Below, one piece after another: positions 45,334 through 55,265 of a DNA stretch of 64,000 bases. Made by a program: the position numbers and the translations under genes. The first letter of the stretch is position 1, and each line of letters begins with the position of its first letter. This stretch comes from Desulfuromonas sp. CSMB_57 (GTDB taxonomy: Bacteria > Desulfobacterota > Desulfuromonadia > Desulfuromonadales > Syntrophotaleaceae): NCBI RefSeq assembly GCF_020194955.2, contig NZ_JAFCIY020000030.1, forward strand, positions 1 through 64,000, in the 5' to 3' direction. The notes under the pieces are model-generated. The model had not been told where the DNA came from and made no database searches. It saw only the letters and a list, made by a program, of their open reading frames with translations.

Positions 45334-45363
45334 GATGGGCGGACTCCGAAATGGGGAAATGGG

Positions 45364-47859
45364 TCACTTTTTTGACAGACGATAAGCCGGACGGATGGAA
45401 ACCCGGCGCAGCAGGTTGGCGTTGGCCACCACGGACACGGAACTGGTCGCCATGGCAATTTCCGCCAGGACCGGATGCAGCATGCCGGCAATGGCCAGGG
45501 GGATCATGACGATATTGTAGAAAAAGGCCCAAAACAGGCCCTGGACCACCTTGCGGTAGGTGGCGCGGGAGAGCTTGAAGGCGCCGATAACGCCGTCCAG
45601 GTCGCCTCGCACCAGGGTGATGTCCGCCGCTTCGATGGCGATGTCCGTGCCGGTGCCGATGGCGATGCCGACATCGGCCTGGGTCAGGGCCGGGGCGTCG
45701 TTGATGCCGTCGCCGACCATGGCCACCAGGCCGCTGCCACGGGCCTGCAACTGCTTGATCTGATTCAGCTTGTCTTCGGGAAGGACTTCGGCCAGCACCT
45801 GATCGATGCCGACCTGGGCGGCGATGGTACGGGCCGTGCGGCGATTATCCCCGGTCAGCATGATGGTTTCCAGCCCCAGTTCCTTCAGTTCGCGCACGGC
45901 CGCCACCGCTTCCGGCTTCAGGGTGTCGGCCAGAGCGACGAGGCCCAGGAGGTCGCCGTCGACGGCCACCAGCATGGCGGTTTTGCCGTCGTTTTCAAGG
46001 CGCTGCATGCGGTCTTCGGCCTGGTCCGTGGCGATGCCGTTTTGGTTCAGGAAGGCGCGCCGTCCCACCAGCACGGTTCGGGATTCCACCCGGCCGCGTA
46101 CGCCCTGGCCGCGCACGGCGGCAAACTCCGCCACTGCGGCCAAGGTCAGGTTCCGCTCCCGGGCGCCGCGCACCAGGGCCTTGCCGAGGGGGTGCTCGCT
46201 GCCCTGTTCGACGGCGGCGGCCCAGCGCAGCAGGGCGGTTTCGCCATCCGGTTCCTGTGCCAGGTCGCCGATGGGCAGCAGGTCGGTGACTTCCGGCAGG
46301 CCGCGGGTCAGAGTGCCGGTTTTGTCGAACACCACCATGCGGACGTCGCGCATGGCCTGGATGGCTTCGCCGGAGCGTATCAGAATGCCGTTTTCGGCGC
46401 CGATGCCGCTGCCGACCATGAGGGCCGTGGGCGTGGCCAGACCCAGGGCGCAGGGGCAGGCGATGACCAGCACGGAGACGGCGGCGATGAGAGCCAGGGT
46501 GAAGCTGTTCAGGTGCAGGTTGACCCAGGGCAGAAAGGCGCCGCTCCAGGCCAGCAGGGGCTGCAGGAAGCCGGGGAAAATGAGCCAGGCGGCAAAGGTC
46601 AGTACGGCCAGCACCACGATGATGGGTACGAAGACGGCGGTGACGCGGTCCGCGAAAGCCTGGATGGGAACTTTGGTGGTCTGGGCCTGTTCCACCAGGC
46701 GGATGACCTGGGCCAGAAAGGTGTCCTTGCCGACCCGGGTTGCTTCCACCACCAGCAGGCCGTCCTGGTTGATGGTGGCGCCGATGACGTTGTCGCCGGG
46801 CCCGCGATTCACCGGCATGGATTCCCCCGTGGCCATGGATTCGTCCACGGCGCTCTGGCCCTCGAGGACGCGGCCGTCCGTCGGAATCTGTTCCCCGGGC
46901 CGGACCACCATCTGGTCGCCGGGCACAACTTCGGCCACGGGAATTTCCAGTTCTTCGCCGTCCCGACGGACCCGGGCGGATTTGGCCCCCAGTTCCAGCA
47001 GCTTGCGGATGGCTTGGGAGGCCCGCCCCTTGGCACGGGCTTCGACATAGCGGCCGGTCAGGTGAAAGGCCATGATCATGGCGGCGATGCCGGCGTAGTT
47101 GGGCACGTGCAGGAGGAAATGGGCCGGTCCGGTGATGAAGGACGCGCCGGCACCCAGGGCGATGAGGGTGTCCATGTTGGGGGCGCCGTGGCGGGCGGAA
47201 CGCCAGGCCGCCATAAAGGTCTTGCGACCGGCCCAGAACAGCACCGGGACCGCCAACAGGATCATGCCCAGATGCATGACCGTCATGCTCGGCCAGACGA
47301 TGCCGAACACCATGTCGGGAATCATCCAGAGGATCAAAGGCAGGGTGAAGGCCCAGGCCAGCAGCATGGCGTGAAGCGCCTGGCGGTGAGCCAGGGCCTC
47401 CCGCGTTTCGGCCTCCTGGTCGATGGTCGGGGAGTCATCCAGAGCCCGGTACTGGAAGCCGATCTCCCGCAGCGCCCGGCGGAAATCGTCCACCTGCGCC
47501 AATCCCGGAACATGGCGCACGCCGGCCCGGGCGGTGGCGAGATTGACCTGGGCTTCCAGCACCCCGGGCAGTTGGCGCAGGGCTTTTTCGACCCGCGCCA
47601 CGCAACTGGCGCAGTGCATGCCGTTGACCTCGAACTGCAGGCGTTGCTCCGGCACGTGGTAGCCGGCCGCCCGTACCGCGGCGATGAGATCGTTCAAAGT
47701 GGCCTGCTCGCCATCAAAACGGATGGCGGCGCGCTCTCCGGCCAGGTTGACTGCGGCGTCCGACACACCGGGAACCTTGAGCAGGGCCTGGCGAACATGA
47801 TGGACACATGAGGCGCAGGTCATGCCGCCGATGGGTAGCTGGATCTGTTCCACACTCAT
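45364..47859 (-). CDS. copA: Copper-exporting P1B-type ATPase (CopA-like)
   Basis: This 831-residue membrane pump moves Cu(I) out of the cytoplasm using ATP. It has two N-terminal metal-binding domains (GMTCASC, C15 and C18; GMHCASC, C84 and C87), eight predicted membrane helices, the actuator TGES, the channel CPC in VIACPCALG, phosphorylation loop DKTGTLT, the SEHPLG histidine-proline and the hinge [11 protein letters not shown]. The C-terminal helix pair has YN and MATSS residues typical of the copper group. The start overlaps the stop of the DUF305 gene by four bases, which supports a metal-handling pair. Confidence 0.93.
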   Translation of the reverse strand: MSVEQIQLPIGGMTCASCVHHVRQALLKVPGVSDAAVNLAGERAAIRFDGEQATLNDLIAAVRAAGYHVPEQRLQFEVNGMHCASCVARVEKALRQLPGVLEAQVNLATARAGVRHVPGLAQVDDFRRALREIGFQYRALDDSPTIDQEAETREALAHRQALHAMLLAWAFTLPLILWMIPDMVFGIVWPSMTVMHLGMILLAVPVLFWAGRKTFMAAWRSARHGAPNMDTLIALGAGASFITGPAHFLLHVPNYAGIAAMIMAFHLTGRYVEARAKGRASQAIRKLLELGAKSARVRRDGEELEIPVAEVVPGDQMVVRPGEQIPTDGRVLEGQSAVDESMATGESMPVNRGPGDNVIGATINQDGLLVVEATRVGKDTFLAQVIRLVEQAQTTKVPIQAFADRVTAVFVPIIVVLAVLTFAAWLIFPGFLQPLLAWSGAFLPWVNLHLNSFTLALIAAVSVLVIACPCALGLATPTALMVGSGIGAENGILIRSGEAIQAMRDVRMVVFDKTGTLTRGLPEVTDLLPIGDLAQEPDGETALLRWAAAVEQGSEHPLGKALVRGARERNLTLAAVAEFAAVRGQGVRGRVESRTVLVGRRAFLNQNGIATDQAEDRMQRLENDGKTAMLVAVDGDLLGLVALADTLKPEAVAAVRELKELGLETIMLTGDNRRTARTIAAQVGIDQVLAEVLPEDKLNQIKQLQARGSGLVAMVGDGINDAPALTQADVGIAIGTGTDIAIEAADITLVRGDLDGVIGAFKLSRATYRKVVQGLFWAFFYNIVMIPLAIAGMLHPVLAEIAMATSSVSVVANANLLRRVSIRPAYRLSKK

Positions 47860-48428
47860 GGAGCCACCCCGAACCAGTCGCGCAACCATTGACGCATGGT
47901 GGCGATTTCATCCTTTTGGGCACGGATGATCTCCGCCGCCAGGTCCTTCAGGTCGGCATTTTTGGCCAACTGCAGAGCTTCCCCGGCCATGGCGATGGCC
48001 CCTTCATGGTGGGAGATCATGGCTTCGAGGAAGCGTTGCTCATAGGGGCGCCCGTCCTCGGGGGCAACGGCCATGGCGCCCATGTCCATGGCCAGTCCCG
48101 AGGTCATCGGCAGATCCGGGAACAGCTGCCGACGCAGTTCGGTCATGAACTCGATTTCGGATTGTTGGGTATCGATGATCGCCCCGGCCATGGTCAGCAG
48201 TTCAGGGCGTCGGGTTTGATTCTGCAGAGCCCTGGCCATCTCGACGGCGCCCTGATGATGCCCAATCATGCTGTCGATGAAGAGGGCATCGTAGGGCAAT
48301 CCGCTTTGCACCCGGGGCGGATGGTGGGCGTGATCGTTTTGGGCGAAGGCCGTGTTGGAGAGGGACAGGGCGGTCAGAAATGCCAGCAGGCAGCCGGCCA
48401 GCAGGGGCGGCAGGGGCATCGGGCGCAT
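47856..48428 (-). CDS. DUF305 exported histidine/methionine-rich protein
   Basis: The 190-residue protein has a signal peptide ending near AFA-QND (about residue 28), then two copies of the DUF305 motif: [13 protein letters not shown] and [13 protein letters not shown], each with paired histidines and methionines, as in ferritin-like copper-binding proteins. ATG 48428 has AAGGA eight bases upstream. It overlaps the start of copA by four bases (ATGA), so it probably binds copper in the periplasm or helps hand it over. Confidence 0.87.
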   Translation of the reverse strand: MRPMPLPPLLAGCLLAFLTALSLSNTAFAQNDHAHHPPRVQSGLPYDALFIDSMIGHHQGAVEMARALQNQTRRPELLTMAGAIIDTQQSEIEFMTELRRQLFPDLPMTSGLAMDMGAMAVAPEDGRPYEQRFLEAMISHHEGAIAMAGEALQLAKNADLKDLAAEIIRAQKDEIATMRQWLRDWFGVAP

Positions 48429-48712
48429 GGACGAATCCTTTCGGCAGGGAAGGGAGAACTCGGCACGCTTGGGGCCGGACCGGTTCAATTGAAACGCGAT
48501 GTGCGAACTATGATAATACTACCGGATTTTTTCCAAAACCAGCAATTAGATGCCACGTGCCGGCTGGGGACTTGGTTGAAGGTACAGGATCAGGCGTCCT
48601 AAGCGATACGTTGTCATGCAGGGGATGCAAGGGAGCGATTGGGGGAAAGACCGGATTGGAAATCCGCCGGGCCGGGCGGCTGCAACAGCTGGCGGCACAA
48701 TATTTGGTGGCC

Positions 48713-48738
48713 AAGGGGCACGGCATGCCGTGCCCCTT
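48713..48738 (-). terminator. Perfect 26-base palindrome downstream of the chemoreceptor gene
   Basis: AAGGGGCACGGCATGCCGTGCCCCTT is self-complementary across its whole length (arms of 13 bases meeting at GCATGC). It lies 23 bases after the chemoreceptor stop and probably ends its transcript, although no T-tract follows. Confidence 0.55.
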
Positions 48739-48760
48739 CAAACTCAATCCTTTAAAACTT

Positions 48761-50872
48761 TCAGTACCTGCCGAACTCCCCATCATCCAGGGCGATCAGT
48801 TCGGCCGGATCCGGCAGTGCTGCAAGGCGGGCCGGTTGGCCGGCCGCGCCGTTGGCGGTGGCCAAGGTCGGCAGGGCGTCGAATTGCCGGCTGCCTGTTA
48901 CGGCCGAAGACCGGTGTTGCCGGCCGGACTTGACCTGAAAACGGCGCAGCATCTGCCGCAGATGTTCGGCCTGGCCGGACAGTTCTTCCGCCGCCGCGGC
49001 GCTTTCCTCGGCATTGGCGGTGGTCTGCTGGGTCACCGATTCAATTTGCCCCAGCCCCTTGCTGACTTCTTCCAGACCCGCCGCCTGTTCCTTGGACGCT
49101 GCGGCAATATCGGCCACCAGGTCGGAAACCTTGGCGGCGCCGGTCACGATATCCTTCAGGGCCGCGGCGGTCTTGTCGGCAATTTCCGCGCCCCGTGCCG
49201 TGCGGCGCCCCGACTCTTCGATCAACTCTTCCGTTTCCTTGGCCGCCTTGGCGCTCCGGGCGGCCAGGTTGCGCACCTCCTCGGCCACCACGGCGAAACC
49301 TTTGCCGTGCTGCCCGGCCCGCGCCGCCTCCACGGCGGCATTCAGGGCCAGCAGGTTAGTCTGAAACGCGATTTCATCGATAACCTTGATGATCTTGGTA
49401 ATGCTGTCCGCCGATTGATTGATGTCCGCCATGGCTTCGACCATGCCGGACATCAGCCGGTTGCCCTCGGACGCGTTCTGTTGGGCGCTGCCGGAAAGGG
49501 CATTGGCCTGCAGGGCGTTATCCGCGTTGTGCTTGGTCTGGGAAGCCAGTTCCGCCATGGCGGCGGAAATTTCCTCCAGGGAAGCGGCCGATTCCGTCGC
49601 CCCCTGGGAAAGGGTCTGGCTGCCGTCGGCCACCTGGGTGCTGCCGGCGGCAATCTGTTCACCGGCAAGTTGCAGTTGGGTGACCAGGTCGCTCAGGCCG
49701 GCGACCATCTGCCGCAGAGCCTTGCCCAGGACATCCCGCTCGGAAGCCAGTTGGACCTCGATGGTCAGATCGCCTGCGGCAATTTTCTGGGCCGCCTGGA
49801 CCTTTTCCTCCAGGCCGTCGGCCATGCGGTCCAGGGCCTTGGCCAGGGTGCCGATTTCGTCATCGCGGTTCAGGCGCAGGCGGCGGCTGACATCGCCGGC
49901 CATGATGTCTTCGGCCAGGGCGACGCCCTGCCTCAGGGCCTTGACGATGGAATCGGACACCAGGTACAGGCCGATGCCGACGCCGGCCAGGGTGAACAGG
50001 CCGGCCAGCAGGCTGATCCAGCGGATACCGGCCAGGGGCGCGAAGATATCGTCGAAATCGGCTCCGGCCGCGACGATCCAGCCGGTATTGGACACTTCCT
50101 TGAAGACCACCTGTTTGGGCACCCCCTGCCAGGCGTAGGTCAGCATGCCGCTTTTGGTGCGCAGCATTTCCTGGCCCCAATCCGTGTCGCCGATGGACTT
50201 GGTGAAAATGTTTTCCTGCTGGGGGTGGGCCAGGAAGCGGCCGCCGGAATCCACCAGGTAGGCGTAGCCGTGGTCGCCGATGCGGGCCGGGGCGATGAAG
50301 TGGCTGGCGATGTAGGTCAACTTTACGGCCCCCAAGCTGACCCCGACCGTTTGTCCATCGCGCTGGATGGGCTGGGCGATGATGAGGGCCGGCTGGCCCG
50401 TAGCCCGGCTCTGCACCAGTTCCCTGGCGGCGGAGCCCTGCATGGCGGTCTGGAAGTATTGCCGGTCGTGGATGCGCAGTGTTCCGATCTGGGCGGGGTC
50501 CGTGGCGGCAATGGCGGTGCCGGTGGCGTCGGTGATGGCGAGGAACTCAAACTGCTCGGGATAATCGGCCAGCATCTGCAGCAGGGCATCGTTGGCGGCA
50601 TCCACCTGCCTGCCCGAGGCGCCTGTCCCTGCCTCCAGCAGGTCGCGGACCACATTGCGGCCGGACAGGGTTTTGAAGGTTCGCTGCAGATCCCCGAGGT
50701 AGCTGTCGATTTGTGTGGCGATGCCGGTGGCGCTGATGTTCATCTGGCCGCGCAGGGCCGTCTGCAGGGCATTGCGGGCGCTGCGATAGGACACCAGGCC
50801 GGATGCGGACAGGCACACCAGGATGATCAAGGCTGTAGGCAATAACAATTTCTGGCGCAGGTTGAGTTTCAC
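48761..50872 (-). CDS. Methyl-accepting chemotaxis protein with double-Cache sensor
   Basis: The 703-residue receptor has a membrane helix at about 8-29, a periplasmic Cache-type sensor (about 40-280, including [14 protein letters not shown] and HDRQYF), a second helix at about 285-305, a HAMP domain and a long cytoplasmic signalling domain with the highly conserved tip [20 protein letters not shown] and [15 protein letters not shown]. It lacks a C-terminal CheR-tethering pentapeptide. The start is GTG at 50872 with AGGAGG ten bases upstream. Expression is probably under a GEMM-I riboswitch in its leader. Confidence 0.92.
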   Translation of the reverse strand: MKLNLRQKLLLPTALIILVCLSASGLVSYRSARNALQTALRGQMNISATGIATQIDSYLGDLQRTFKTLSGRNVVRDLLEAGTGASGRQVDAANDALLQMLADYPEQFEFLAITDATGTAIAATDPAQIGTLRIHDRQYFQTAMQGSAARELVQSRATGQPALIIAQPIQRDGQTVGVSLGAVKLTYIASHFIAPARIGDHGYAYLVDSGGRFLAHPQQENIFTKSIGDTDWGQEMLRTKSGMLTYAWQGVPKQVVFKEVSNTGWIVAAGADFDDIFAPLAGIRWISLLAGLFTLAGVGIGLYLVSDSIVKALRQGVALAEDIMAGDVSRRLRLNRDDEIGTLAKALDRMADGLEEKVQAAQKIAAGDLTIEVQLASERDVLGKALRQMVAGLSDLVTQLQLAGEQIAAGSTQVADGSQTLSQGATESAASLEEISAAMAELASQTKHNADNALQANALSGSAQQNASEGNRLMSGMVEAMADINQSADSITKIIKVIDEIAFQTNLLALNAAVEAARAGQHGKGFAVVAEEVRNLAARSAKAAKETEELIEESGRRTARGAEIADKTAAALKDIVTGAAKVSDLVADIAAASKEQAAGLEEVSKGLGQIESVTQQTTANAEESAAAAEELSGQAEHLRQMLRRFQVKSGRQHRSSAVTGSRQFDALPTLATANGAAGQPARLAALPDPAELIALDDGEFGRY

Positions 50873-50918
50873 GAAGTTTCCTCCTAGCAGGGGTGAGGGA
50901 AAAGAACCTTGGCAGCGA

Positions 50919-50963
50919 AAAAATAAAATAAAAAAACACCCATTCCGAGGATCGGAAGGGTGC
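50919..50963 (-). terminator. Riboswitch-controlled terminator upstream of the chemoreceptor gene
   Basis: On the minus strand CACCC plus TTCCGA pairs with TCGGAA plus GGGTG, followed by a long T-rich run (TTTTTTTATTTTATTTTTT). It lies 40 bases after the aptamer and about 47 bases before the start codon, the expected place for an expression platform. Confidence 0.85.
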
Positions 50964-50999
50964 TGCAGGGAACGAAAATAGGTCGGTAGTGGTGGTTCG

Positions 51000-51085
51000 G
51001 CATCATTCGGTAACCCGGCCATCGCTTTACAGGATCCGTGGCTTTGCGTCCCCGGGTCACCCCGGGTTTGCTCTTGTCGTGATTG
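51000..51085 (-). promoter_or_regulatory. GEMM-I riboswitch aptamer, A20 (cyclic AMP-GMP) variant
   Basis: The minus strand shows the family core in order: AGAGCAAACC, a P2 stem CCCGGG/CCCGGG capped by a GTGA (GNRA) loop, GGGACGCAAAGCCACGG, a tetraloop-receptor arm ending in ATGGC, and GGGTTACCGAA. In Vc2 numbering the base at position 20, which contacts the ligand, is G for cyclic di-GMP; here the sequence A-G-A-G-C puts A at that place (forward coordinate 51072). The A20 class from Geobacter is known to sense cyclic AMP-GMP. It precedes a chemoreceptor gene. Confidence 0.88.
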
Positions 51086-51093
51086 TCAAGGAT

Positions 51094-51122
51094 ATGCTTA
51101 TAGAAAAAAAATTATTTGTCAA
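51094..51122 (-). promoter_or_regulatory. Probable promoter of the riboswitch-chemoreceptor transcript
   Basis: On the minus strand TTGACA (51122-51117) is followed after 16 bases by TAAGCA, or after 14 by TATAAG. The T-rich spacer is unusual. The predicted start lies just before the aptamer. Confidence 0.45.
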
Positions 51123-51274
51123 CAATTCTAATTTTTCAACCGCACTTTTTTTTGGCGCCGGGCGACAGGAGAATGTTGCCACGGAAAAGACAGGTAGTTT
51201 ATCCGCTTGGGCGGATGGCTTGGGGACAGGCAGGATTTGCTGAAGGGCGGTTCGGCAGGCGGTCCGAGCCGCCA

Positions 51275-52186
51275 TCAGTCGCGCGGAAAGTGCTCCAGGC
51301 CGAGATTGAGGTAGATCTGGCGGGTGGCGTCGGAATGATTGAGGGTATAGAAATGGATGCCGCGCACCTGGTTGTCCAGGAGGTCCCGGCACTGTTCCGT
51401 GGCCCAGTGGATGCCGATGCGGCGGATGGCTTCGGGATCCTTCTGGCAGCGCTGGACGGCGCGCAGCAGGGAGGCGGGAAAACGGGCGCCGGCGGCCAGT
51501 TCCGCCATGCGTTGCATGCCTTCGAAGGTGGCGATGGGCATGATGCCGGCAATGATGGGAATGCGAATTCCGGCCAGTTCGCAGCGCTCGCGGAAGTCGT
51601 AGAAATCCCGGTTGTCGAAAAACAGCTGGGTGCAGATGTAATCGGCGCCTTCGTCCACCTTGGCTTTCAGGTGATCCATTTCCAGCAACCGGTTGGGGGT
51701 GCCGGGGTGTCCTTCGGGAAAGCCGGCGACGCCGATGCCGAAGCCGCGCCGGTCGGGATGCATGCCGCCTTCATTGAAGCGGCGGATGAAGCGGACCAGG
51801 TCGGCGGCATGGGGAAAGGCATCCCGGGAGCGATCGTAAATGCCTGCCTCCGGGGGCGGATCGCCGGCCAGAGCGAGAATGTTGCTGATGCCCGCGGCGG
51901 CATAGCGCTCCAGGATGCGCTGGATTTCCGCTTCACTGCTGCAGACGCAGGTCAGATGGGGAATGGGATCGAGGCTGGTCTGGTCGTGAATGCGCATGAC
52001 CAGGTCGTGGGTGCGTTCCCGGGTCGAACCGCCGGCCCCGTAGGTGACGGAGGTGAAATGGGGCTGCAGGGCTTCCAGTTGCCGGATGGACTCGTAGAGG
52101 TGCGAGGCCGCCTTGTCCGTTTTGGGCGGAAAGAACTCAAAGGAGAAGGTGGTGGCGTGGCGGGCGAAGATATCTTGGATATGCAT
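51275..52186 (-). CDS. metF: 5,10-Methylenetetrahydrofolate reductase
   Basis: MetF reduces methylene-THF to methyl-THF for methionine synthesis. The 303-residue flavoprotein has FSFEFFPPKT at the start, SVTYGAGGSTR, HLTCVCSS, NILALAGDPP, KVDEGADYICTQLFFD and IPIIAGIMP, all typical. It lies downstream of the glucan phosphorylase gene on the same strand, with a 75-base gap holding a GCGAAAG/CTTTCGC hairpin. The N-terminal catalytic glutamate in FEFFPPK is present. Confidence 0.94.
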   Translation of the reverse strand: MHIQDIFARHATTFSFEFFPPKTDKAASHLYESIRQLEALQPHFTSVTYGAGGSTRERTHDLVMRIHDQTSLDPIPHLTCVCSSEAEIQRILERYAAAGISNILALAGDPPPEAGIYDRSRDAFPHAADLVRFIRRFNEGGMHPDRRGFGIGVAGFPEGHPGTPNRLLEMDHLKAKVDEGADYICTQLFFDNRDFYDFRERCELAGIRIPIIAGIMPIATFEGMQRMAELAAGARFPASLLRAVQRCQKDPEAIRRIGIHWATEQCRDLLDNQVRGIHFYTLNHSDATRQIYLNLGLEHFPRD

Positions 52187-52261
52187 GCTGAAAATCCGTG
52201 GTCAGAGCCAAAGCTTGTTTTGTGAACGACGTTGCCGGTTGCGAAAGCGGCTTTCGCCGCC

Positions 52262-53974
52262 TCAGCGGAAATAGGCTTCCGTCACGTAGCGTCGCATCAT
52301 GAAATGGGTGTTGAAATAATAGGCGTTCTTGCCGATGGCGTTTTTCATGACGCGGATCCAGCCCGGGCGATCCTGATAATACAGGGGCAGGATGACCTTT
52401 TCCAGTTTCTGGTACAGATCGTGGGCATCTTGTTCCGAATGGTTCTGGGTGATGGAAGGTCCGTCGGGCGGCGGGCCGATGGACCAGCCGGTCACGCCTT
52501 CGATGTGGCCTTCGATCCACCAGCCATCCAGCACGCTGAAGTTCGGCACTCCGTTGAGGGCCGCTTTCATGCCGCTGGTGCCGGAGGCTTCGAGGGGGCG
52601 CAGGGGATTGTTGAGCCACAGGTCGACGCCGGGAATCAGGCGGCCGGCCACATCCATGTTGTAGTCGCTCAGGTAGACCATGGGAATCTGGTCGCTGTAG
52701 CGCTGGATGTGCTGGACGATGTTGTGGATCAGTTCCTTGCCTTCCTGGTCTCGAGGATGGGCCTTGCCGCCGAAGACGATCTGGAGGCGGCCCTTGGCGA
52801 TGGCCAGGAGCCGATCCATGTCCCGGAAGATGAGATCGCCGCGCTTGTAGGTTGCGGCCCGGCGCGCAAAGCCGATGGTCAACAGGTCCGGATTCAGGGC
52901 GGTGCCGGTGGTTTCCTCGATGTACTGGAACAGGTAGGCCTTGGCGCCACAGTGGGCTTCCCAGATTTCTTCGTCCGGGATGCTGTCCACCCGCACCAGC
53001 ATTTCCGGCTCGGTGCCCCAACTTGGGAGGTAGTGGTTGAACAGGTTGACGAAATAGGGGGACGCCCAGGTAAAAGGGTGGATGCCGTTGGTGATGGCGT
53101 GGATCTCGAAGCCGGGAAACAGGGCCTGGGAGACTTCGCCATGTTTTTTGGCCACCCCGTTGGTGAAACTGCTGAGATTCATGGCCAGTCGGGTCATGTT
53201 GAGATGGTCCTGGCCGCCCAGTTCCTTGAGCAGTGAGATGGGTGTTTCATGGCCCAGGATGCGCTCCACCAGGTCGTAGGAGAACTGGTCGTGCCCGGCT
53301 TCCACCGGCGTATGGGTGGTGAACACGCATTGCACCGTCACTTTGCGCACATCCCAGGAGGCGCGCTCATCCCAGGTGTCCTCCACCGGACGCCGGGTGC
53401 GATTCAACAGTTCCAGGGTCAGCAGGCTGGCATGACCTTCGTTCATGTGGTATTTGCGCACCCGGAAGCCGAGTTGGGAGAGCAGGCGGGCGCCACCCAT
53501 GCCGAGGACGATTTCCTGTTTCAGGCGATAGGCCTGATCGCCGCCGTACAGGACATCCGTGATGCGGCGGTCTTCGGGGGCGTTGCCGGGGATGTCCGTA
53601 TCCAAAAACAGCACCGGGATCTCGCCGCCGGTCGGGCTTTTGACCCGGTACAGCCAGGCCTGAACCTTGACGTCGCGGCCTTCGATGCTGACCAGCGCCT
53701 TGTTCGGCAGGCATTCCAGAACGGTTTCCGGGCTCCAGGTGCTGGGTTCTTCCTGCTGCCAGCCTTCCCGGTCGAGGCGTTGGTTGAAATACCCCTGTCG
53801 ATGTACCAGGGTCACGGCGACCATGGGCAGCTTCAGGTCGGCGGCGGTCTTGATGGTGTCGCCGGCCAGCACGCCGAGACCGCCGCTGTAGGTGGGAATG
53901 TCCGCCGTCAGGCCGATCTCCATGGAAAAATAGGCAATGCGCGGCTCGGTTAGGTAGGACTTCCAGTCGCTCAT
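52262..53974 (-). CDS. Alpha-glucan phosphorylase (short form)
   Basis: It releases glucose 1-phosphate from glycogen or maltodextrin. The 570-residue protein begins near IAYFSMEIGLTADIPTYSGGLG and has HMNEGHASLL, FTTHTPVEAGHDQF, ITNGIHPFTW, the PLP region EASGTSGMKAALNG and the active-site WWIEGH. It fits the family of TIGR02094-like phosphorylases that lack the N-terminal extension, and is much shorter than E. coli GlgP (about 815 residues). The upstream spacing contains a TTGACC with a TAAGCT 16 bases later. No glg genes are adjacent. Confidence 0.88.
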   Translation of the reverse strand: MSDWKSYLTEPRIAYFSMEIGLTADIPTYSGGLGVLAGDTIKTAADLKLPMVAVTLVHRQGYFNQRLDREGWQQEEPSTWSPETVLECLPNKALVSIEGRDVKVQAWLYRVKSPTGGEIPVLFLDTDIPGNAPEDRRITDVLYGGDQAYRLKQEIVLGMGGARLLSQLGFRVRKYHMNEGHASLLTLELLNRTRRPVEDTWDERASWDVRKVTVQCVFTTHTPVEAGHDQFSYDLVERILGHETPISLLKELGGQDHLNMTRLAMNLSSFTNGVAKKHGEVSQALFPGFEIHAITNGIHPFTWASPYFVNLFNHYLPSWGTEPEMLVRVDSIPDEEIWEAHCGAKAYLFQYIEETTGTALNPDLLTIGFARRAATYKRGDLIFRDMDRLLAIAKGRLQIVFGGKAHPRDQEGKELIHNIVQHIQRYSDQIPMVYLSDYNMDVAGRLIPGVDLWLNNPLRPLEASGTSGMKAALNGVPNFSVLDGWWIEGHIEGVTGWSIGPPPDGPSITQNHSEQDAHDLYQKLEKVILPLYYQDRPGWIRVMKNAIGKNAYYFNTHFMMRRYVTEAYFR

Positions 53975-54164
53975 GACGGCCAGTTCTCGCTTGAAAGGTG
54001 TTGTTTTTCCCGGGCAAAAGGCCTTGCGCCCCCATCCCGAGGGCGCCCCGGGACCCCTTGGCGGCAGTTAGCATTGCCAAGCCGGATCCGGTCGGAGCAC
54101 GACGGAAACAGGTGTGGCTCCTAGCTTATACGAAAACCGTCGGGGGTCAATGGGGATGTTGGTC

Positions 54165-54632
54165 TCAGATGTAATACATCAGGTGTTCATCGGACTCGCG
54201 CTTGAAACCCATGTCATCGGCCCGGTTGCAGAGGGTCTGCAGGGTGATGGAGCTATAGTAATCGCCCAGAATCTCCGCCGCTTCCTGCCAGACGGTCTGG
54301 GTGACGCATTGACCGGCCAGGTTGCAGCCTTTACCGCTTTTGGGTTTCGGCGCCGTGCAACTGACCAGCAGCGTATCCCCTTCGGCAGCGGCAACGATAT
54401 CCTTGACGGTAATCTGATCCGGCTTGCGAGCCAGGAAATAACCGCCTTGAGGGCCTTTTTTGCTTTTCAGGATGCCGGCCTTCTTAAAGGATTGGAAAAT
54501 CTGTTCCAGGTAGCGGGGGGAAATATCCTGCCGACGGGAAATATCCTTGACCTGAGTCGGCTGAGTCCCGGCATTGTAGGCCATGTCGAACAATGCGCGC
54601 AGGCCGTAACGGCTTTTGGTTGACAGTCGCAC
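54165..54632 (-). CDS. Rrf2-family transcriptional regulator with Fe-S cysteines (IscR-like)
   Basis: The 155-residue DNA-binding protein begins with GTG at 54632 (GGGAGG six bases upstream) and MRLSTKSRYGLRALFDMAY. The helix-turn-helix and wing follow (ISRRQDISPRYLEQIF, SKKGPQGGYFLARKP). Three cysteines, C92, C103 and C109, lie in the region that carries the [2Fe-2S] cluster in IscR (C92, C98, C104 in E. coli), although the spacing of the first pair is wider. It probably senses iron-sulfur, NO or redox state. No isc operon follows in the window; a cysteine desulfurase is encoded about 53 kb away at 933. Confidence 0.87.
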   Translation of the reverse strand: MRLSTKSRYGLRALFDMAYNAGTQPTQVKDISRRQDISPRYLEQIFQSFKKAGILKSKKGPQGGYFLARKPDQITVKDIVAAAEGDTLLVSCTAPKPKSGKGCNLAGQCVTQTVWQEAAEILGDYYSSITLQTLCNRADDMGFKRESDEHLMYYI

Positions 54633-54836
54633 AGCGGACCTCCCGGTGGTGCAAGAGTGAAACCTGATGGAAAAAGTCGATAAAATCCTGACCCTGATTG
54701 TGTTATATCCGCACTGATAAGTCAAGCTTCTGCAGCGCGGCGAAACCTGAGGGTGTCTTGTCCCCGCGCATTCCCCACGAGCCGCGGTCACGAATCGGGG
54801 TTTTATTCGTCGCCCAAATAACGTATTCTAACCCGG
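54633..54836. promoter_or_regulatory. Divergent intergenic region between rrf2 and vanZ-like genes
   Basis: About 200 bases, AT-rich around 54660-54730. A TTGACT and a TATAAC occur on the minus strand but only 12 bases apart, so a normal promoter pair is not clear. A repressor site for the Rrf2 protein is likely here but was not recognised. Confidence 0.35.
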
Positions 54837-55265
54837 ATGTCACAGCCCCTGCTGTCAGATGCAGAACCGGAAAGGTTTTTTCCCCTCATGTCACACCGCA
54901 GCGGCATCCGCGTTGCCATCTATCTGTTGACCGCCCTGACCATCATGCTGCTATCCCTCATGGATCGTCCGCCGGTGCCGCAGAGCGGTCTGCTCGGCTG
55001 GGACAAACTCCAACACGCGCTGGCCTACGCCTTTCTGACCCTGCTGGGCGGCTGGGCTTTTACCCCTGGCTTGGGAGCGCGGCGCGCATGGCGCTGGGCG
55101 CTGCTTTTGGCGGTGACCTATGGGGGGTTGATGGAGGTGGCGCAATTTCTGCTGTCCGGCCGCCGCAGCGGCCATCCGGCCGATGCCCTGGCCAATGCCC
55201 TGGGCGCAGCGGCGGTATTCGGTGTCGCGCGCCTGCTGCGCGGTAGTCAGGAGGAGCGGCAGTGA
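54837..55265 (+). CDS. VanZ-like membrane protein
   Basis: This small membrane protein of 142 residues (or 125 if the ATG at 54888 is the start) has four hydrophobic segments. The VanZ-type motif GWDKLQHALAYAFLTLLGGWAF and the following YGGLMEVAQFLLSGRRSGHPADALANALGA are typical of the family. VanZ proteins are linked to lipoglycopeptide resistance, but their activity is not known for most members. The stop overlaps the GTG start of the AddB-like gene (GTGA), so the three genes form one unit. Confidence 0.78.
   Translation: MSQPLLSDAEPERFFPLMSHRSGIRVAIYLLTALTIMLLSLMDRPPVPQSGLLGWDKLQHALAYAFLTLLGGWAFTPGLGARRAWRWALLLAVTYGGLMEVAQFLLSGRRSGHPADALANALGAAAVFGVARLLRGSQEERQ

Noticed and set aside
45475-47811. 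Open frame of about 780 codons opposite the copper ATPase
   Set aside because: Same reasons: antisense of a clear gene, no start site, and composition biased to Gln, His and Gly.
48380-50845. Open frame of about 820 codons opposite the chemoreceptor gene
   Set aside because: It mirrors the codons of the chemoreceptor and lacks any motif; it is a shadow of high GC content.
53975-54164. Riboswitch in the leader of the glucan phosphorylase gene
   Set aside because: GC-rich hairpins are present, but no known aptamer core (cobalamin, SAM, GEMM, glycine) could be matched.
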